Shown: piece after piece, positions 1-8,991 of the stretch | Position numbering within the stretch: position 1 is the stretch's first letter | Layout of the letters: each line of letters opens with the position of its first letter | Assembly (NCBI RefSeq): GCF_002355215.1 | Contig: NZ_AP014612.1 | Coordinates: 682,001 to 746,000 of the forward strand | Direction of reading: 5' to 3' | Length of the DNA stretch: 64,000 bases | Source: Streptococcus troglodytae | Lineage (GTDB): Bacteria > Bacillota > Bacilli > Lactobacillales > Streptococcaceae | Made by a program: the position numbers and the translations under genes | The notes under the pieces: model-generated | Told to the model about the DNA's origin: nothing | What the model saw: only the letters and a program-made list of their open reading frames with translations | Databases searched by the model: none

Positions 1-290
1 CCATTTTTAGATCCAAACATGACAGTGACCGTGTTTTTTATTTGAGAAATGGTTTGTTTCTTATTGTTCAAATAACTTCAGATCCCAACTGGCATCGCGG
101 GATGGAAGAAGAGGTTAGTATCAATCTTAGCAGTTTGCGTTTCAATAATGAGGCAACTAGTCATGAAATTCAGTTCCAATATGGTTATCAATTAGTTAAT
201 CATGATAATTGGGAACGTTATGCTTATTATGAAGATATCCTCAAAAGGCTGGAACGTCTTTTGGAAACTCATATTATTGTAGAATATTAG
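1..290 (+). CDS. C-terminal end of probable degenerate GGDEF-domain protein (partial, cut by left edge)
   Basis: The frame is open to the left edge, so only about 95 C-terminal residues are seen and no start can be assigned. The segment DRVFYLRNGLFLIVQI lines up by eye with the strand-turn-strand of GGDEF domains, where the signature would be RxGGDEF; here the acidic residues are missing. The end (YEDILKRLERLLE) resembles the last GGDEF helix. Its place just before a GT2 synthase and a GH8 hydrolase recalls the Bacillus ydaJKLMN cluster, where a degenerate GGDEF protein acts as a c-di-GMP receptor. The match is pattern-based and unverified; without the N-terminus the family is uncertain. Confidence 0.45.
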   Translation, partial: IFRSKHDSDRVFYLRNGLFLIVQITSDPNWHRGMEEEVSINLSSLRFNNEATSHEIQFQYGYQLVNHDNWERYAYYEDILKRLERLLETHIIVEY

Positions 291-303
291 GTGAGTGGAG
301 ATT

Positions 304-465
304 ATGAACTTAACAAACTTATTTTTTAACATTGGTCTTGGCATCAGTCTCTTTTTTGCGGCCTGTTTTGTCACCTTGTTTATTAGTTATTTAGTTATTT
401 TAGAAAGAGTTAATAAAAATTTTAAGGCGGTGGATGATGATGAGTCAAATTCTAATGATTATTAG
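304..465 (+). CDS. small single-span membrane protein, 53 aa
   Basis: ATG at 304 is preceded by GTGAGTGGAG at 291-300, which provides a ribosome binding site. The product has a short polar N-terminus, one long hydrophobic stretch (about residues 6-33, LFFNIGLGISLFFAACFV onward) and a short charged tail. It begins 13 bases after the preceding gene and overlaps the GT2 start by about 30 bases, so the three are very likely co-translated. It is placed where small accessory subunits sit in polysaccharide synthase operons. I do not recognise the family; function unknown. Confidence 0.6.
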   Translation: MNLTNLFFNIGLGISLFFAACFVTLFISYLVILERVNKNFKAVDDDESNSNDY

Positions 466-1747
466 TTTAATTTCAATTTGGTCTTCCTTAGCTATGGCAT
501 TGATCATCCTTATGTCAGCTGTCCATTTTTGGTTTAAGCACAGTGATTTTGATGTTGATACCAGTCCTTTGCCAGAATATCCTATGGTAACGGTTGTGGT
601 TCCGGCTCATAATGAAGATGTTGTGATTGCACAGACAGCAAAGGCTATCTTGGATATGAAGTACCCAAAGGATAAGCTTGAAATTATTCTTTTTGCTGAT
701 AATTGTGAAGATAATACTTATCAGGAAATGCAAAACATTAAAGCTTTGCCGCAATATGCTGATCGAGATTTGACCCTGATTAATCGTAGTGGTACTGGTG
801 GAAAAGCTGGTGTCTTAAATGATGCTTTGAAGATAGCTAAAGGCGATTATATCTGTGTTTATGATGCGGATGCCATGCCTGAAAAAAATGCTCTTTATTT
901 CCTTGTTCAAAAGGTTATGGAAGATCCAGAACGTCATGTGGCAGCTTTTGGTCGAAATAAGACGCGTAATGCTAATCAAAATTTCTTGACGCGTTGTATT
1001 AATCAGGAAATCGTTGTTACCCAACGTATCCAACATGTTGGTATGTGGCATTTAGGCAAAATTGGACGGATTCCTGGGACCAACTTTATTATCAATACGG
1101 AATTTGTTAAGAGTATTGGCGGCTGGAGAAATGGTGCCCTGACAGAAGATACAGATATTTCCTTTAAAATCATGCAAAGTGGTAAGTTGATTGCCCTTGC
1201 TTATAATTCAGAAGCTTTCCAGCAAGAACCCGAAACGCTGAAATCTTATTATTTGCAAAGAAAGCGCTGGGCCAAAGGTAACTATGAGGTTGTTATTGCT
1301 AACTTTAAACACCTTTTTGGCCGTGGTAATTGGCGTGTCAAATGGGAAGTCTTCTACTATACTTGTACTTTCTTTTGGTTTAATGCAGCCATTGTGTTAT
1401 CAGATATCTTGTTTTTCTCCAATTTGATTGCATTAATTATTGGTCTATTTAAGCCAGGTGTGCAGGTTCCCTTTGCTTTTGATGCTAATAATATTTACAT
1501 GGCACAGCTTTTACTCTTTAACTGGTTCTTGATGATTTTGCTTTATCTCTTGCAAATTTCAATTTCACAGGCGACTCAATATGGTCAGGCAACTGTTAAA
1601 CAAATTTGGATTGCCTTATTGGCTTACTTTACCTATACGCAGCTCTTTATTATTGTATCCATTTCATCAGTAGCTTCTGTTATGATGGATAAGATTTTAC
1701 ATCGTGAAGGAACTAAATGGGTTAAAACAAAACGTTTTGCAGGCTAG
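434..1747 (+). CDS. membrane glycosyltransferase family 2 (processive polysaccharide synthase type)
   Basis: Processive GT2 of the cellulose synthase / PgaC / HasA class: it polymerises a sugar from a nucleotide donor and probably threads the chain through its own membrane segments. An N-terminal membrane segment (about residues 5-33) is followed by the catalytic domain with VPAHNE, a YDADA metal site near residue 145, TEDTD near 238 (catalytic base) and QRKRW near 277, then several C-terminal membrane spans. Starts at 434, 437 or 440 are all possible after AAGGCGG at 424-430. The sugar cannot be told from sequence. It lies in an operon with a GH8 hydrolase, as in cellulose-like exopolysaccharide loci. 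Confidence 0.85.
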   Translation: MMMSQILMIISLISIWSSLAMALIILMSAVHFWFKHSDFDVDTSPLPEYPMVTVVVPAHNEDVVIAQTAKAILDMKYPKDKLEIILFADNCEDNTYQEMQNIKALPQYADRDLTLINRSGTGGKAGVLNDALKIAKGDYICVYDADAMPEKNALYFLVQKVMEDPERHVAAFGRNKTRNANQNFLTRCINQEIVVTQRIQHVGMWHLGKIGRIPGTNFIINTEFVKSIGGWRNGALTEDTDISFKIMQSGKLIALAYNSEAFQQEPETLKSYYLQRKRWAKGNYEVVIANFKHLFGRGNWRVKWEVFYYTCTFFWFNAAIVLSDILFFSNLIALIIGLFKPGVQVPFAFDANNIYMAQLLLFNWFLMILLYLLQISISQATQYGQATVKQIWIALLAYFTYTQLFIIVSISSVASVMMDKILHREGTKWVKTKRFAG

Positions 1748-2867
1748 AGGAGAAGAAAGTGAAAAAAAGAAATTAAAATACATTTGGCTTATACTTTTGC
1801 TGGCAACACTGGCTGTAGGATTTTATTTTATCCGAGTGAAAAGTACTGATGATATGCAAAGGAACACCTATAAAAGTTGGTCTAAATATTATGTTGTAAC
1901 TCATGGAAAAAGTGCTTATGTAAAGACGGCTACTAGTGATGAAGGGACAACTGCTCTTTCTGAAGGACAAGGTTATGGAATGTATATTGCTATTAAAGCT
2001 GCTAAGAAGGGCATAGCTACTAAATCCCAATTTGCTAAGCTCTACAAATATTATATGAACCATCGCACTGCCAATACACAGTTAATGTCTTGGAAACAAA
2101 ATATTAAAACAGATGGCTCAATTGAAGATTTATCAAACAGTGCAACGGATGGGGATTTGTATATTGCTTACGCCTTGATTAAAGCATCAGAGCTCTGGCC
2201 CGATCAAGCTGATACTTATAAAAAACAAGCTAGGTTGCTTCTAAAGGATATTTTAACTTATAATTACAATTCAGAGACGAAATCCTTGACTGTTGGTAAT
2301 TGGGCTGTTAAAGGGACTGATTATTATGATCTCGTCCGCACTTCAGATATACTGCCAGAACAATTTGATGTTTTTTATCAGTTTAGTAAAGATGAGACTT
2401 GGAAAACGATTAAAACTTCCATGCTAGCTAGCTTAGAAAAGATGAGTCGTCAGCATAAAACTGGTCTCCTGCCAGATTTTATGTGGGTTCGTGAATCAGG
2501 TGAGATAAAGGCTGCTAAAGCTAATCTTGTTGCTAGTCAGTATGATGGCGATTATTATTATAATGCCTGTCGTATGCCCTATAATTTAGCTAAAAGCAAT
2601 GATAAAAAGAGCCAAAAGATACTTAAGAAGATGATGAATTTCTTCATGACCGAAAAGACCATCTATGCGGGTTATAAGCTGAATGGGGAACGGTTGGATA
2701 GTCATCAGTCAGCTAGTTTTGATGCTCCAATTTTCTATGCAGCTAAGAAATTAAACCATAAGTATGAGCGTTTACATCAGCAAGAAAAGAAAGTTTTTGT
2801 CAAAGGCCTGTCATCAACAAACTATTATGATTCAGCTCTAACAACGATGGCTGTTTTGGATCAATAA
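1704..2867 (+). CDS. glycoside hydrolase family 8 (endoglucanase/BcsZ-like), membrane-anchored
   Basis: Secreted or anchored GH8 enzyme, expected to cut a beta-linked polymer made by the adjacent GT2. After a basic segment and one hydrophobic anchor (YIWLILLLATLAVGFYF) come the GH8 signs: SEGQGYGM with the general acid Glu, and ATDGDLYIAYAL with the conserved Asp. The start is odd. The best-placed codon is GTG at 1759 behind GGAGAAGAA, but it is out of frame because the A-run at 1762-1768 has 7 A where 8 would give a perfect start. As written, only GTG 1704 or TTG 1737, both inside the GT2 gene, open the frame. I think one A is missing and the real start is the GTG. Confidence 0.8.
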   Translation: MKELNGLKQNVLQARGEESEKKKLKYIWLILLLATLAVGFYFIRVKSTDDMQRNTYKSWSKYYVVTHGKSAYVKTATSDEGTTALSEGQGYGMYIAIKAAKKGIATKSQFAKLYKYYMNHRTANTQLMSWKQNIKTDGSIEDLSNSATDGDLYIAYALIKASELWPDQADTYKKQARLLLKDILTYNYNSETKSLTVGNWAVKGTDYYDLVRTSDILPEQFDVFYQFSKDETWKTIKTSMLASLEKMSRQHKTGLLPDFMWVRESGEIKAAKANLVASQYDGDYYYNACRMPYNLAKSNDKKSQKILKKMMNFFMTEKTIYAGYKLNGERLDSHQSASFDAPIFYAAKKLNHKYERLHQQEKKVFVKGLSSTNYYDSALTTMAVLDQ

Positions 2868-2872
2868 ACAAT

Positions 2873-2904
2873 GTCAAAAAGATAACTGCGGTTATCTTTT
2901 TGAC
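2873..2904 (+). terminator. terminator closing the polysaccharide operon
   Basis: Perfect 14-bp stem (GTCAAAAAGATAAC and its complement) with a TGCG loop, 6 bases after the GH8 stop; the T-run lies within the descending arm. Confidence 0.85.
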
Positions 2905-2928
2905 TATCTCAACTAGCTTAGTCAGTCG

Positions 2929-2942
2929 AGATCTGATAAAAT
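2929..2942 (+). promoter_or_regulatory. extended -10 promoter of the ABC-F gene, leaderless geometry
   Basis: TGATAAAAT at 2934-2942 is an extended -10. Only 6 bases separate it from the ATG at 2949 and there is no Shine-Dalgarno, so transcription should start at or next to the start codon. No good -35 is seen. Confidence 0.5.
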
Positions 2943-2948
2943 AGAATT

Positions 2949-4868
2949 ATGATTATTTTACAAGGAAACAAATTAGAGCGCTCATTTTCTGGTGATGTGC
3001 TCTTTGATAATATTAATCTTCAAGTAGATGAACATGATCGTATCGCTTTGGTTGGGCCTAATGGTGCTGGTAAATCTACACTCTTAAAAATTCTCGTGGG
3101 TGAAGAAGCAGCAACATCAGGTGAAGTCACGCTCAAGCGTGATGTAACCCTGTCGTATTTGGCTCAGAATAGCCGTTTTGAATCTGATAATACCATTTAT
3201 GATGAAATGCTCCATGTTTTTGATGATTTACGTGCGACTGAGAGACGTTTGCGCTCTATGGAAGGACAAATGACAGATCTGGTTGGAGCTGATTTTGATA
3301 AACTCATGGCTGATTATGATCGCTTATCTGAATCCTTCAGGCAGCAGGGCGGTTTCACTTATGAGAGTGACATCAAGGCCATTCTCAATGGTTTTAAATT
3401 TGATGCGTCTATGTGGCAGACAAAAATTGCTGAGCTTTCAGGTGGCCAAAACACGCGCCTAGCTTTGGCTAAGATGCTCTTAGAAAAACCAGAACTGTTG
3501 GTATTGGACGAGCCCACCAATCATTTGGATATCGAAACGATTTCTTGGTTGGAAAATTATTTAGTCAATTATCAAGGTGCCTTGATCATTGTCAGTCACG
3601 ACCGCTATTTTCTCGACAAGGTAGCGACAATTACGCTTGATTTGACCCCTCACTCTCTCGATCGCTATGTGGGGAATTATTCTAAATTTATGGATCTTAA
3701 GGCTGAAAAAATAGCCACAGAAGAGAAAAATTACGAGAAGCAGCAAAAAGAAATTGCTAAATTAGAGGACTTTGTGCAGCGCAATATTGTCCGTGCATCA
3801 ACGACCAAGCGGGCACAGGCTAGACGTAAGCAATTGGAAAAGATGGAGCGATTGGATAAACCCGGTACAAGCAAAAAATCTGCCAATATGACTTTTCATG
3901 TTGATAAAGCTTCCGGAAATGAGGTTTTAAAGGTTACTGATGCTGCTATTGGTTATGATAACCAGATATTGGCGCAGCCTATTAATCTAGAGGTTAGGAA
4001 AATGGATGCCCTTGCTATTGTTGGACCAAATGGTATTGGCAAGTCAACTTTGCTCAAGTCCATTATGGGGCAAATACCATTTATTCATGGAAGCTCAGCT
4101 TATGGCTCGAATGTACAAGTCGGTTATTACGATCAAACCCAGTCCAATTTGACAGCGAGAAATACCGTTTTAGAAGAGCTTTGGTCAGCCTTTCCAAGAA
4201 CAGCAGAAGTGATTATTAGAAATCGTTTAGGCGCCTTTCTCTTTTCAGGTGATGATGTCAAAAAGTCTGTTGCCATGCTGTCTGGTGGTGAGCGTGCGCG
4301 TTTGCTTCTTGCCAAGCTATCCATGGAAAACAATAATTTTCTCATTCTAGACGAACCTACTAACCACTTAGACATTGATAGCAAAGAAGTGCTGGAGACT
4401 GCTCTTATTGATTTCGATGGGACCCTTCTCTTTGTTAGTCACGACCGTTATTTTATCAACCGCGTTGCTACAAAAGTTCTCGAAATTTCTGAAAATGGCT
4501 CTAGCCTTTATTTAGGTGATTATGATTATTATCTGGAAAAAAAGGCAGAGCGAGAAGCAGCTGTGCATGCTGTTTCGTTAGCTCCACATGAAAAAGTCAT
4601 ATCGTCTTCAGCGGCAGCTGCCTCCGATTATCAAGCTCAAAAGGCCAGCCAAAAAGAAGAGCGCAAATTAAAGAGGCGTATAGCCGAAATTGAAGAGCAC
4701 TTAGAAATCATCGAAGCGCGTGAGTCTGAAATCAATGCGGACATGCTTGCTACTAATGACTTTACTCAATTGGCTGAACTGCAAAAAGAACTAGAGAATG
4801 TTCAAACAGAACAGCTGGAACTTCTGGAAGAATGGGAAGAATTGAGTGAGCGGGCGGAAGGAGATTAA
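2949..4868 (+). CDS. ABC-F family ATPase, ribosome-associated (YdiF-like)
   Basis: Soluble tandem ABC protein of the ABC-F family, which acts on the ribosome rather than in transport. Two complete cassettes are seen: Walker A GPNGAGKST and GPNGIGKST, signatures LSGGQNTRLALAK and LSGGERARLLLAK, and Walker B LVLDEPTNHLD and LILDEPTNHLD. The inter-domain linker is long and basic (about residues 240-310, the P-site tRNA interaction region in this family). The C-terminus (about 560-639) is a charged coiled coil as in YdiF/YheS types. There is no membrane segment. The ATG at 2949 has no ribosome binding site (see promoter). It is not necessarily a resistance factor; house-keeping members look like this. 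Confidence 0.85.
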   Translation: MIILQGNKLERSFSGDVLFDNINLQVDEHDRIALVGPNGAGKSTLLKILVGEEAATSGEVTLKRDVTLSYLAQNSRFESDNTIYDEMLHVFDDLRATERRLRSMEGQMTDLVGADFDKLMADYDRLSESFRQQGGFTYESDIKAILNGFKFDASMWQTKIAELSGGQNTRLALAKMLLEKPELLVLDEPTNHLDIETISWLENYLVNYQGALIIVSHDRYFLDKVATITLDLTPHSLDRYVGNYSKFMDLKAEKIATEEKNYEKQQKEIAKLEDFVQRNIVRASTTKRAQARRKQLEKMERLDKPGTSKKSANMTFHVDKASGNEVLKVTDAAIGYDNQILAQPINLEVRKMDALAIVGPNGIGKSTLLKSIMGQIPFIHGSSAYGSNVQVGYYDQTQSNLTARNTVLEELWSAFPRTAEVIIRNRLGAFLFSGDDVKKSVAMLSGGERARLLLAKLSMENNNFLILDEPTNHLDIDSKEVLETALIDFDGTLLFVSHDRYFINRVATKVLEISENGSSLYLGDYDYYLEKKAEREAAVHAVSLAPHEKVISSSAAAASDYQAQKASQKEERKLKRRIAEIEEHLEIIEARESEINADMLATNDFTQLAELQKELENVQTEQLELLEEWEELSERAEGD

Positions 4869-5532
4869 GTGGTAGAAGACAATACAAGACAGCATATTAT
4901 TCCTCAGGCTTATTTAAAATGGTTTGCTCAAAAAATAAAAAGGTAATTACTATGTAAAAGTAACATTGAAATCTAATGATAAGACGTTTACAAAATCAAT
5001 TAGAGAAGTAGGTTATAAAAGGAATTATTATAAAATGTTTCACAAAGAAAAGATGATAAATACTGGGGAAAAATATTTTTCACAAAATATTGAACCATTT
5101 TACGGAGATCCTTTACGTAATATCATAACAAAAATAATGTTGACCTCTGACAATTATAAAGCTGAAGTTTTAACAAAAGAAGATAAGAAAAGATTGTCAA
5201 AATTAATAGTATTTCAACTTCTTTGTACACCTATATTTTTGAATAGACAATTGAATAAAGCAGATTATATTTCTAATGAGTCATCGCTTTTAAAATTTGG
5301 ACAACAACTGAATAATAGGAGTAAAAAAGAACTTTTAAATGTAAAAATGAGTCAAGATGAAGCGAAAGATATTGCATTGGAAACTATTTCTAATGACCAA
5401 CTATTAGAAAAATTTTCTGATGTTTTAATTGAAAAAATTTGGTGCATCTACCTTAATAAAAGCGTACCCTTGAATGAAAAAGAGGTACGCTTTTATTATG
5501 TTAAACATTATCCATATAAAGGTATAGTCTAG
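4869..5532 (+). pseudogene. broken DUF4238 gene
   Basis: GTG at 4869, directly after the ABC-F stop, opens QHIIPQAYLKWFAQK, the N-terminal signature of DUF4238 proteins (function unknown, often in defence or mobile regions). The frame stops at 4946. The rest resumes one frame over (GNYYVKVTLKSND, then to 5532). Two missing A in the runs at 4929-4941 would join the parts. The end also looks lost: family members continue past the region resembling IEKIWCIYLNKS into a conserved TSDNP segment, while here the frame runs into a terminator-like hairpin. A frameshift plus 3' truncation supports real decay. It is more A+T-rich than its neighbours, suggesting acquired DNA. Confidence 0.6.
5454..5498. 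terminator. long terminator-type hairpin inside the DUF4238 remnant
   Basis: A perfect 15-bp stem (TAATAAAAGCGTACC and complement) with a 15-base loop, A-rich on the left and T-rich on the right, so it can work on both strands. It overlaps the last codons of the DUF4238 remnant. Confidence 0.6.
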
Positions 5533-5893
5533 AACAATATAATTTTGTAGGGTTTCTTTTATAATAACATATCTATTCATTAACAAAGATATTATAATCA
5601 GAATTAATCTGTATTGCTGTTGTCATAAGATGGGAAAATCAATCTTAGAATGGTAGAAAACCTATTTTTAAGCTCTGTAAATGCCAAGATTATTCCCTTT
5701 ATTTGCGAACGAAGTGAGCCTAAAGGAGGCTTTCCGCCGTGATAAAAGTGGCAGAAACATTGAAGTTTCTGCCACTCGGAAGATTTGAAACCTTAGGCTC
5801 AAATCTTAGGTATGGAATTCCGAAGAAAGTCGCTACCGTCCGTATTACCTAAGGAAAGTCTCAAAAAAAGCCTTTTTACAGTGAATTTTTTAG
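5533..5893. other. gene-free stretch with nested inverted repeats
   Basis: No credible ORF. It holds an 11-bp hairpin GTGGCAGAAAC/GTTTCTGCCAC (about 5748-5774), AGATTTGA/TCAAATCT (5781-5806), and CCTAAGG at 5848-5854, which can pair with either CCTTAGG at 5791-5797 or CTTAGGT at 5805-5811. These are alternative folds. It lies downstream of both flanking genes (gatD reads towards it). It may be a small RNA or an intergenic repeat; I do not recognise it. Confidence 0.35.
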
Positions 5894-6682
5894 TTATTTC
5901 TCAAACTCTGCTTTGCTCTTAACATCACCGTATTCTTCAGCAATTTCTAAGCTAAGAATATCATTGTAGCGAGGTAGTTGAATATCGGCGCCATATTTAT
6001 TATGCAGTGCCGTTGTCACAAGGCGGTAAGCTAGATTAGCGTTACGCGAAAGGATGGGACCGTGGAAGTAGGAGCCAAAAACATTTTGATAGTGAACGCC
6101 TTCGCTACCATCTTCTTTATTATTACCATTTCCGTAAATAACTCTCCCTAAAGGCTTTTCGTCATCAGATAAAAAGGTCCTTCCTTGATGATTCTCAAAG
6201 CCGTAGTAGGTTTCGTTAAATTCATCATTATGAATCTTGATATCACCAATGTAGCGATTATCTTTTTGATTAAGCGTATAGTGACCCATAACACCGATAC
6301 CGTCAATGCGAACACCATTAGCCTGAACATAATATTGTCCCAACAACTGGAACCCGCCGCAGATAGCTAGGATAACCTTATTATTTTGAATAAAGTTGGC
6401 AATAGCAGAGCGTTTATTAGGCAAATCCTTAGCAACAATAGATTGCTCATAGTCCTGACCGCCGCCAAAGAAAACCATATCATACTTGTTAGCATCAAAA
6501 TCATCACCAATTGAGACAATATCAAAAGTCATTCGTACACCTAATTTTTCACCAACATATTTAAGCATGAGAACGTTTCCATTATCACCATAGGTATTGA
6601 GCAAATTGCCATAAAGATGAGCGACCCTGATGTCATATAAATAATCCTTGTCAGAAGGAGATTGTAAAGAAGTATAAGTCAT
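5894..6682 (-). CDS. gatD: lipid II isoglutaminyl synthase, glutamine amidotransferase subunit
   Basis: GatD supplies ammonia from glutamine so that MurT can amidate the D-glutamate of lipid II, needed for efficient cross-linking in streptococci. It is a CobB/CobQ-type class I amidotransferase: the nucleophile Cys lies in [21 protein letters not shown] is the oxyanion-side loop, and the histidine is in GSYFHGPIL. Length (262 aa) is normal. The start is the ATG at 6682, two bases after the murT stop, so the pair forms one operon transcribed leftwards. Catalytic residues are present. Confidence 0.93.
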   Translation of the reverse strand: MTYTSLQSPSDKDYLYDIRVAHLYGNLLNTYGDNGNVLMLKYVGEKLGVRMTFDIVSIGDDFDANKYDMVFFGGGQDYEQSIVAKDLPNKRSAIANFIQNNKVILAICGGFQLLGQYYVQANGVRIDGIGVMGHYTLNQKDNRYIGDIKIHNDEFNETYYGFENHQGRTFLSDDEKPLGRVIYGNGNNKEDGSEGVHYQNVFGSYFHGPILSRNANLAYRLVTTALHNKYGADIQLPRYNDILSLEIAEEYGDVKSKAEFEK

Positions 6683-6684
6683 TA

Positions 6685-8028
6685 TTAGTTCATCTCCTTT
6701 CTTACTGCATGACGGCTGGCCAGTAATTCGCGAAATTCCAGCATGGCTGTGTAAGTAGCTAAAATGTAGGCATGCTCAGCCTCTTGTTTTTCGATCATGC
6801 TTAGAATGTCTTCAAGTTTTTCAGCTTGCTCGATCTTTTTCTCATTGTAGCCAGTAACACGTAGACGTCTGGCTATTTCTGAATGGCGAACACCACCTGC
6901 AAAGATTTGTGGAATGTCCATGTCTAAAATGCTTTCAAAATTAGCATCCCAAATCCAACTGGTATCAATACCATCTGCATAATTAGCATTGAGAAGAACT
7001 GATAAAGTAAAAGGATAAGGAGCTAGTTTAATCATTTCTAGCGCTTGACTGGCACCGACAGGATTTTTAATAAGAACAAGAGTACATGATTTATCGCCAA
7101 TTTTGAAGGTTTCTTGACGTCCAAAAACAGCACGGCTCTTGTCAAAGCCAGCTTTAATTTTATCTGGATTTACTCCGAAGAATTCGGCAACAGAAACGGC
7201 AGCCAAGGCATTATAGATATTGTAAAGACCGCCAACATTGATTTTGTAGTCTTGTCCATCAATGACAAATTCAGCATCTGTGCTGCTGATGCTAGTCAAC
7301 TGAGTCAAACTGTAGTCCAGTTGAGGACGATGAAAGCCACACTTAGGACAGATATAGTCGCCAAGATTAGCATAAGTGTTGAGTTTGTACTGTAGGATAT
7401 GCTCACATTTAGGGCAAACGATACCTTCGGTATTGTAGTGTGCCAAATGAGCGACTTCTTTTTCCGTATCAAAACCATAGTAACGTACAGGATTGATCAG
7501 CTCTTTGGAATGAAAAAGCGGGCTGTCACCATTGGCTAAAATGGTTGCCTCTGGTACCTTGGCAGCACCATCCAAAATCATCTGATAAGTGGTGTAAATT
7601 TCGCCGTAACGATCCATCTGATCGCGGAAAATATTGGTAAAAACAAAAAGACTGGGCTTTAAATAGTCAGTAATTTTAGGTAGACTGGCTTCATCAATTT
7701 CCAATACCGCAATCTTTTTACCATTTCTAGATTTTTTAGCAGTTAAAAAAGTTGAGGTAATGCCTGTAATCATATTGGCCCCGCTGGGGTTAGTTAGCAC
7801 TTGACCATAGGCTTCCTTTAAAATACCGACTGTCAGAGCTGTGGTCAGGGTTTTGCCATTGGTACCCGTGACAACAACAATTTCATAGTCTTTGGCAAGT
7901 GTATTTAAAATATCTTTATCGCACTTAAGAGCAATTTTTCCAGGTAAGGTAGAGCCGCGCCCGATTTTACTGAGAAAAAAGTGTGCTGTCTTACCAGCTA
8001 AAATTCCTATTCTTGATTTTAAAGTCAT
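6685..8028 (-). CDS. murT: lipid II isoglutaminyl synthase, Mur ligase-like subunit
   Basis: MurT activates the alpha-carboxyl of D-Glu in lipid II with ATP and adds the ammonia made by Gat[14 protein letters not shown] is the Mur-ligase P-loop. A Cys4 zinc ribbon (CPKCEHIL and CPKCGF, about residues 205-230) is the insertion typical of MurT. The C-terminus carries DUF1727, which contacts GatD ([11 protein letters not shown] region). Length is 447 aa, standard. The gene diverges from cdaA across a 108-bp gap. It and gatD are normally essential in related cocci. Confidence 0.93.
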   Translation of the reverse strand: MTLKSRIGILAGKTAHFFLSKIGRGSTLPGKIALKCDKDILNTLAKDYEIVVVTGTNGKTLTTALTVGILKEAYGQVLTNPSGANMITGITSTFLTAKKSRNGKKIAVLEIDEASLPKITDYLKPSLFVFTNIFRDQMDRYGEIYTTYQMILDGAAKVPEATILANGDSPLFHSKELINPVRYYGFDTEKEVAHLAHYNTEGIVCPKCEHILQYKLNTYANLGDYICPKCGFHRPQLDYSLTQLTSISSTDAEFVIDGQDYKINVGGLYNIYNALAAVSVAEFFGVNPDKIKAGFDKSRAVFGRQETFKIGDKSCTLVLIKNPVGASQALEMIKLAPYPFTLSVLLNANYADGIDTSWIWDANFESILDMDIPQIFAGGVRHSEIARRLRVTGYNEKKIEQAEKLEDILSMIEKQEAEHAYILATYTAMLEFRELLASRHAVRKEMN

Positions 8029-8083
8029 ATGAACATTTTATCATAAAAAAAGCGTTTGAGATACAGAAAAATCACTTGAAAAA

Positions 8084-8092
8084 TGATATAAT
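8084..8092 (+). promoter_or_regulatory. extended -10 promoter of the cdaA operon
   Basis: TGATATAAT at 8084-8092, about 45 bases before the cdaA ATG. No -35 at standard spacing; the extended -10 TG compensates. Confidence 0.55.
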
Positions 8093-8136
8093 AAAGGGGT
8101 ATATAGTTAAGTTTGATATTAAAAAGAAAGAGTTGT

Positions 8137-8991
8137 ATGAGTAGTTTATTTAACATTAATGCCCAATTTTGGGCTAGTCTTATTGATAGTCCTTTAAAAA
8201 TTTTGGTTCATATTCTTGATATTGCTATTGTATCATGGTTGATTTATAAATTTATCAAGGCTTTAGCAGGTACTAAAGTGATGTCTTTAGTTCAAGGAGT
8301 TGTTCTATTTGTTCTCTTTAAATTTGTCGCAGAATTCTTAGGATTCACAACAATTGCTTTTTTGATGAACCAAGTTATTACTTATGGTGTTATTGCTGGA
8401 GTTGTTATCTTTGCTCCTGAAATTCGGTCTGGCTTGGAACGTTTTGGACGAACGCCCCAGTCTTTTATTCAAAGACAGCAGCTGAGTGATGATGAGAAAT
8501 TAGTTGCCGCCTTTGTGAAAGCTGTGGCTTATATGAGTCCGCGCAAAATTGGAGCTTTAGTATCAATAGAAGAGACCCAGACCCTAAGAGAATATATTGC
8601 CACTGGAATTCCTTTAGATGCAGATATTTCTGGAGAATTACTGATTAATATTTTTATTCCTAACACCCCTTTGCACGATGGTGCTGTTATCGTGGAGGGA
8701 AATAAGATTGCTGTTTCTTGTGCCTATCTTCCGCTTTCAGAGTCCAGTCATATTTCCAAGGAATTTGGAACGCGCCACCGTGCTGCCATTGGACTTTCAG
8801 AAGCTTCTGATGCCTTTACCTTTGTTGTTTCCGAGGAAACAGGAGCTATTTCTGTTGCTTACAAAGGCGATTTTATCCATGATTTGTCCCTTGAAGCTTT
8901 TGAGGTCTTATTGCGGGAGCATTTCATTAAAGAAGAACCAAAGAAAAAGAATTGGATGAAGCAATTCTTTGGAGGACGCCATCATGTTTAA
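8137..8991 (+). CDS. cdaA: diadenylate cyclase (c-di-AMP synthase)
   Basis: Membrane enzyme that condenses two ATP into c-di-AMP, which controls potassium uptake and cell-wall turgor. Three N-terminal membrane segments (about residues 15-100) precede the DAC domain with LHDGAVIV and GTRHRAAIG, the DGA and RHR catalytic motifs, both intact. I chose ATG 8137 (MSSLFNIN) rather than the upstream TTG 8113, because AAAGAAAGAG lies just before it. It is followed by cdaR (overlap of 8 bases) and glmM, the conserved Firmicute operon in which CdaR and GlmM modulate cyclase activity. Confidence 0.95.
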   Translation: MSSLFNINAQFWASLIDSPLKILVHILDIAIVSWLIYKFIKALAGTKVMSLVQGVVLFVLFKFVAEFLGFTTIAFLMNQVITYGVIAGVVIFAPEIRSGLERFGRTPQSFIQRQQLSDDEKLVAAFVKAVAYMSPRKIGALVSIEETQTLREYIATGIPLDADISGELLINIFIPNTPLHDGAVIVEGNKIAVSCAYLPLSESSHISKEFGTRHRAAIGLSEASDAFTFVVSEETGAISVAYKGDFIHDLSLEAFEVLLREHFIKEEPKKKNWMKQFFGGRHHV

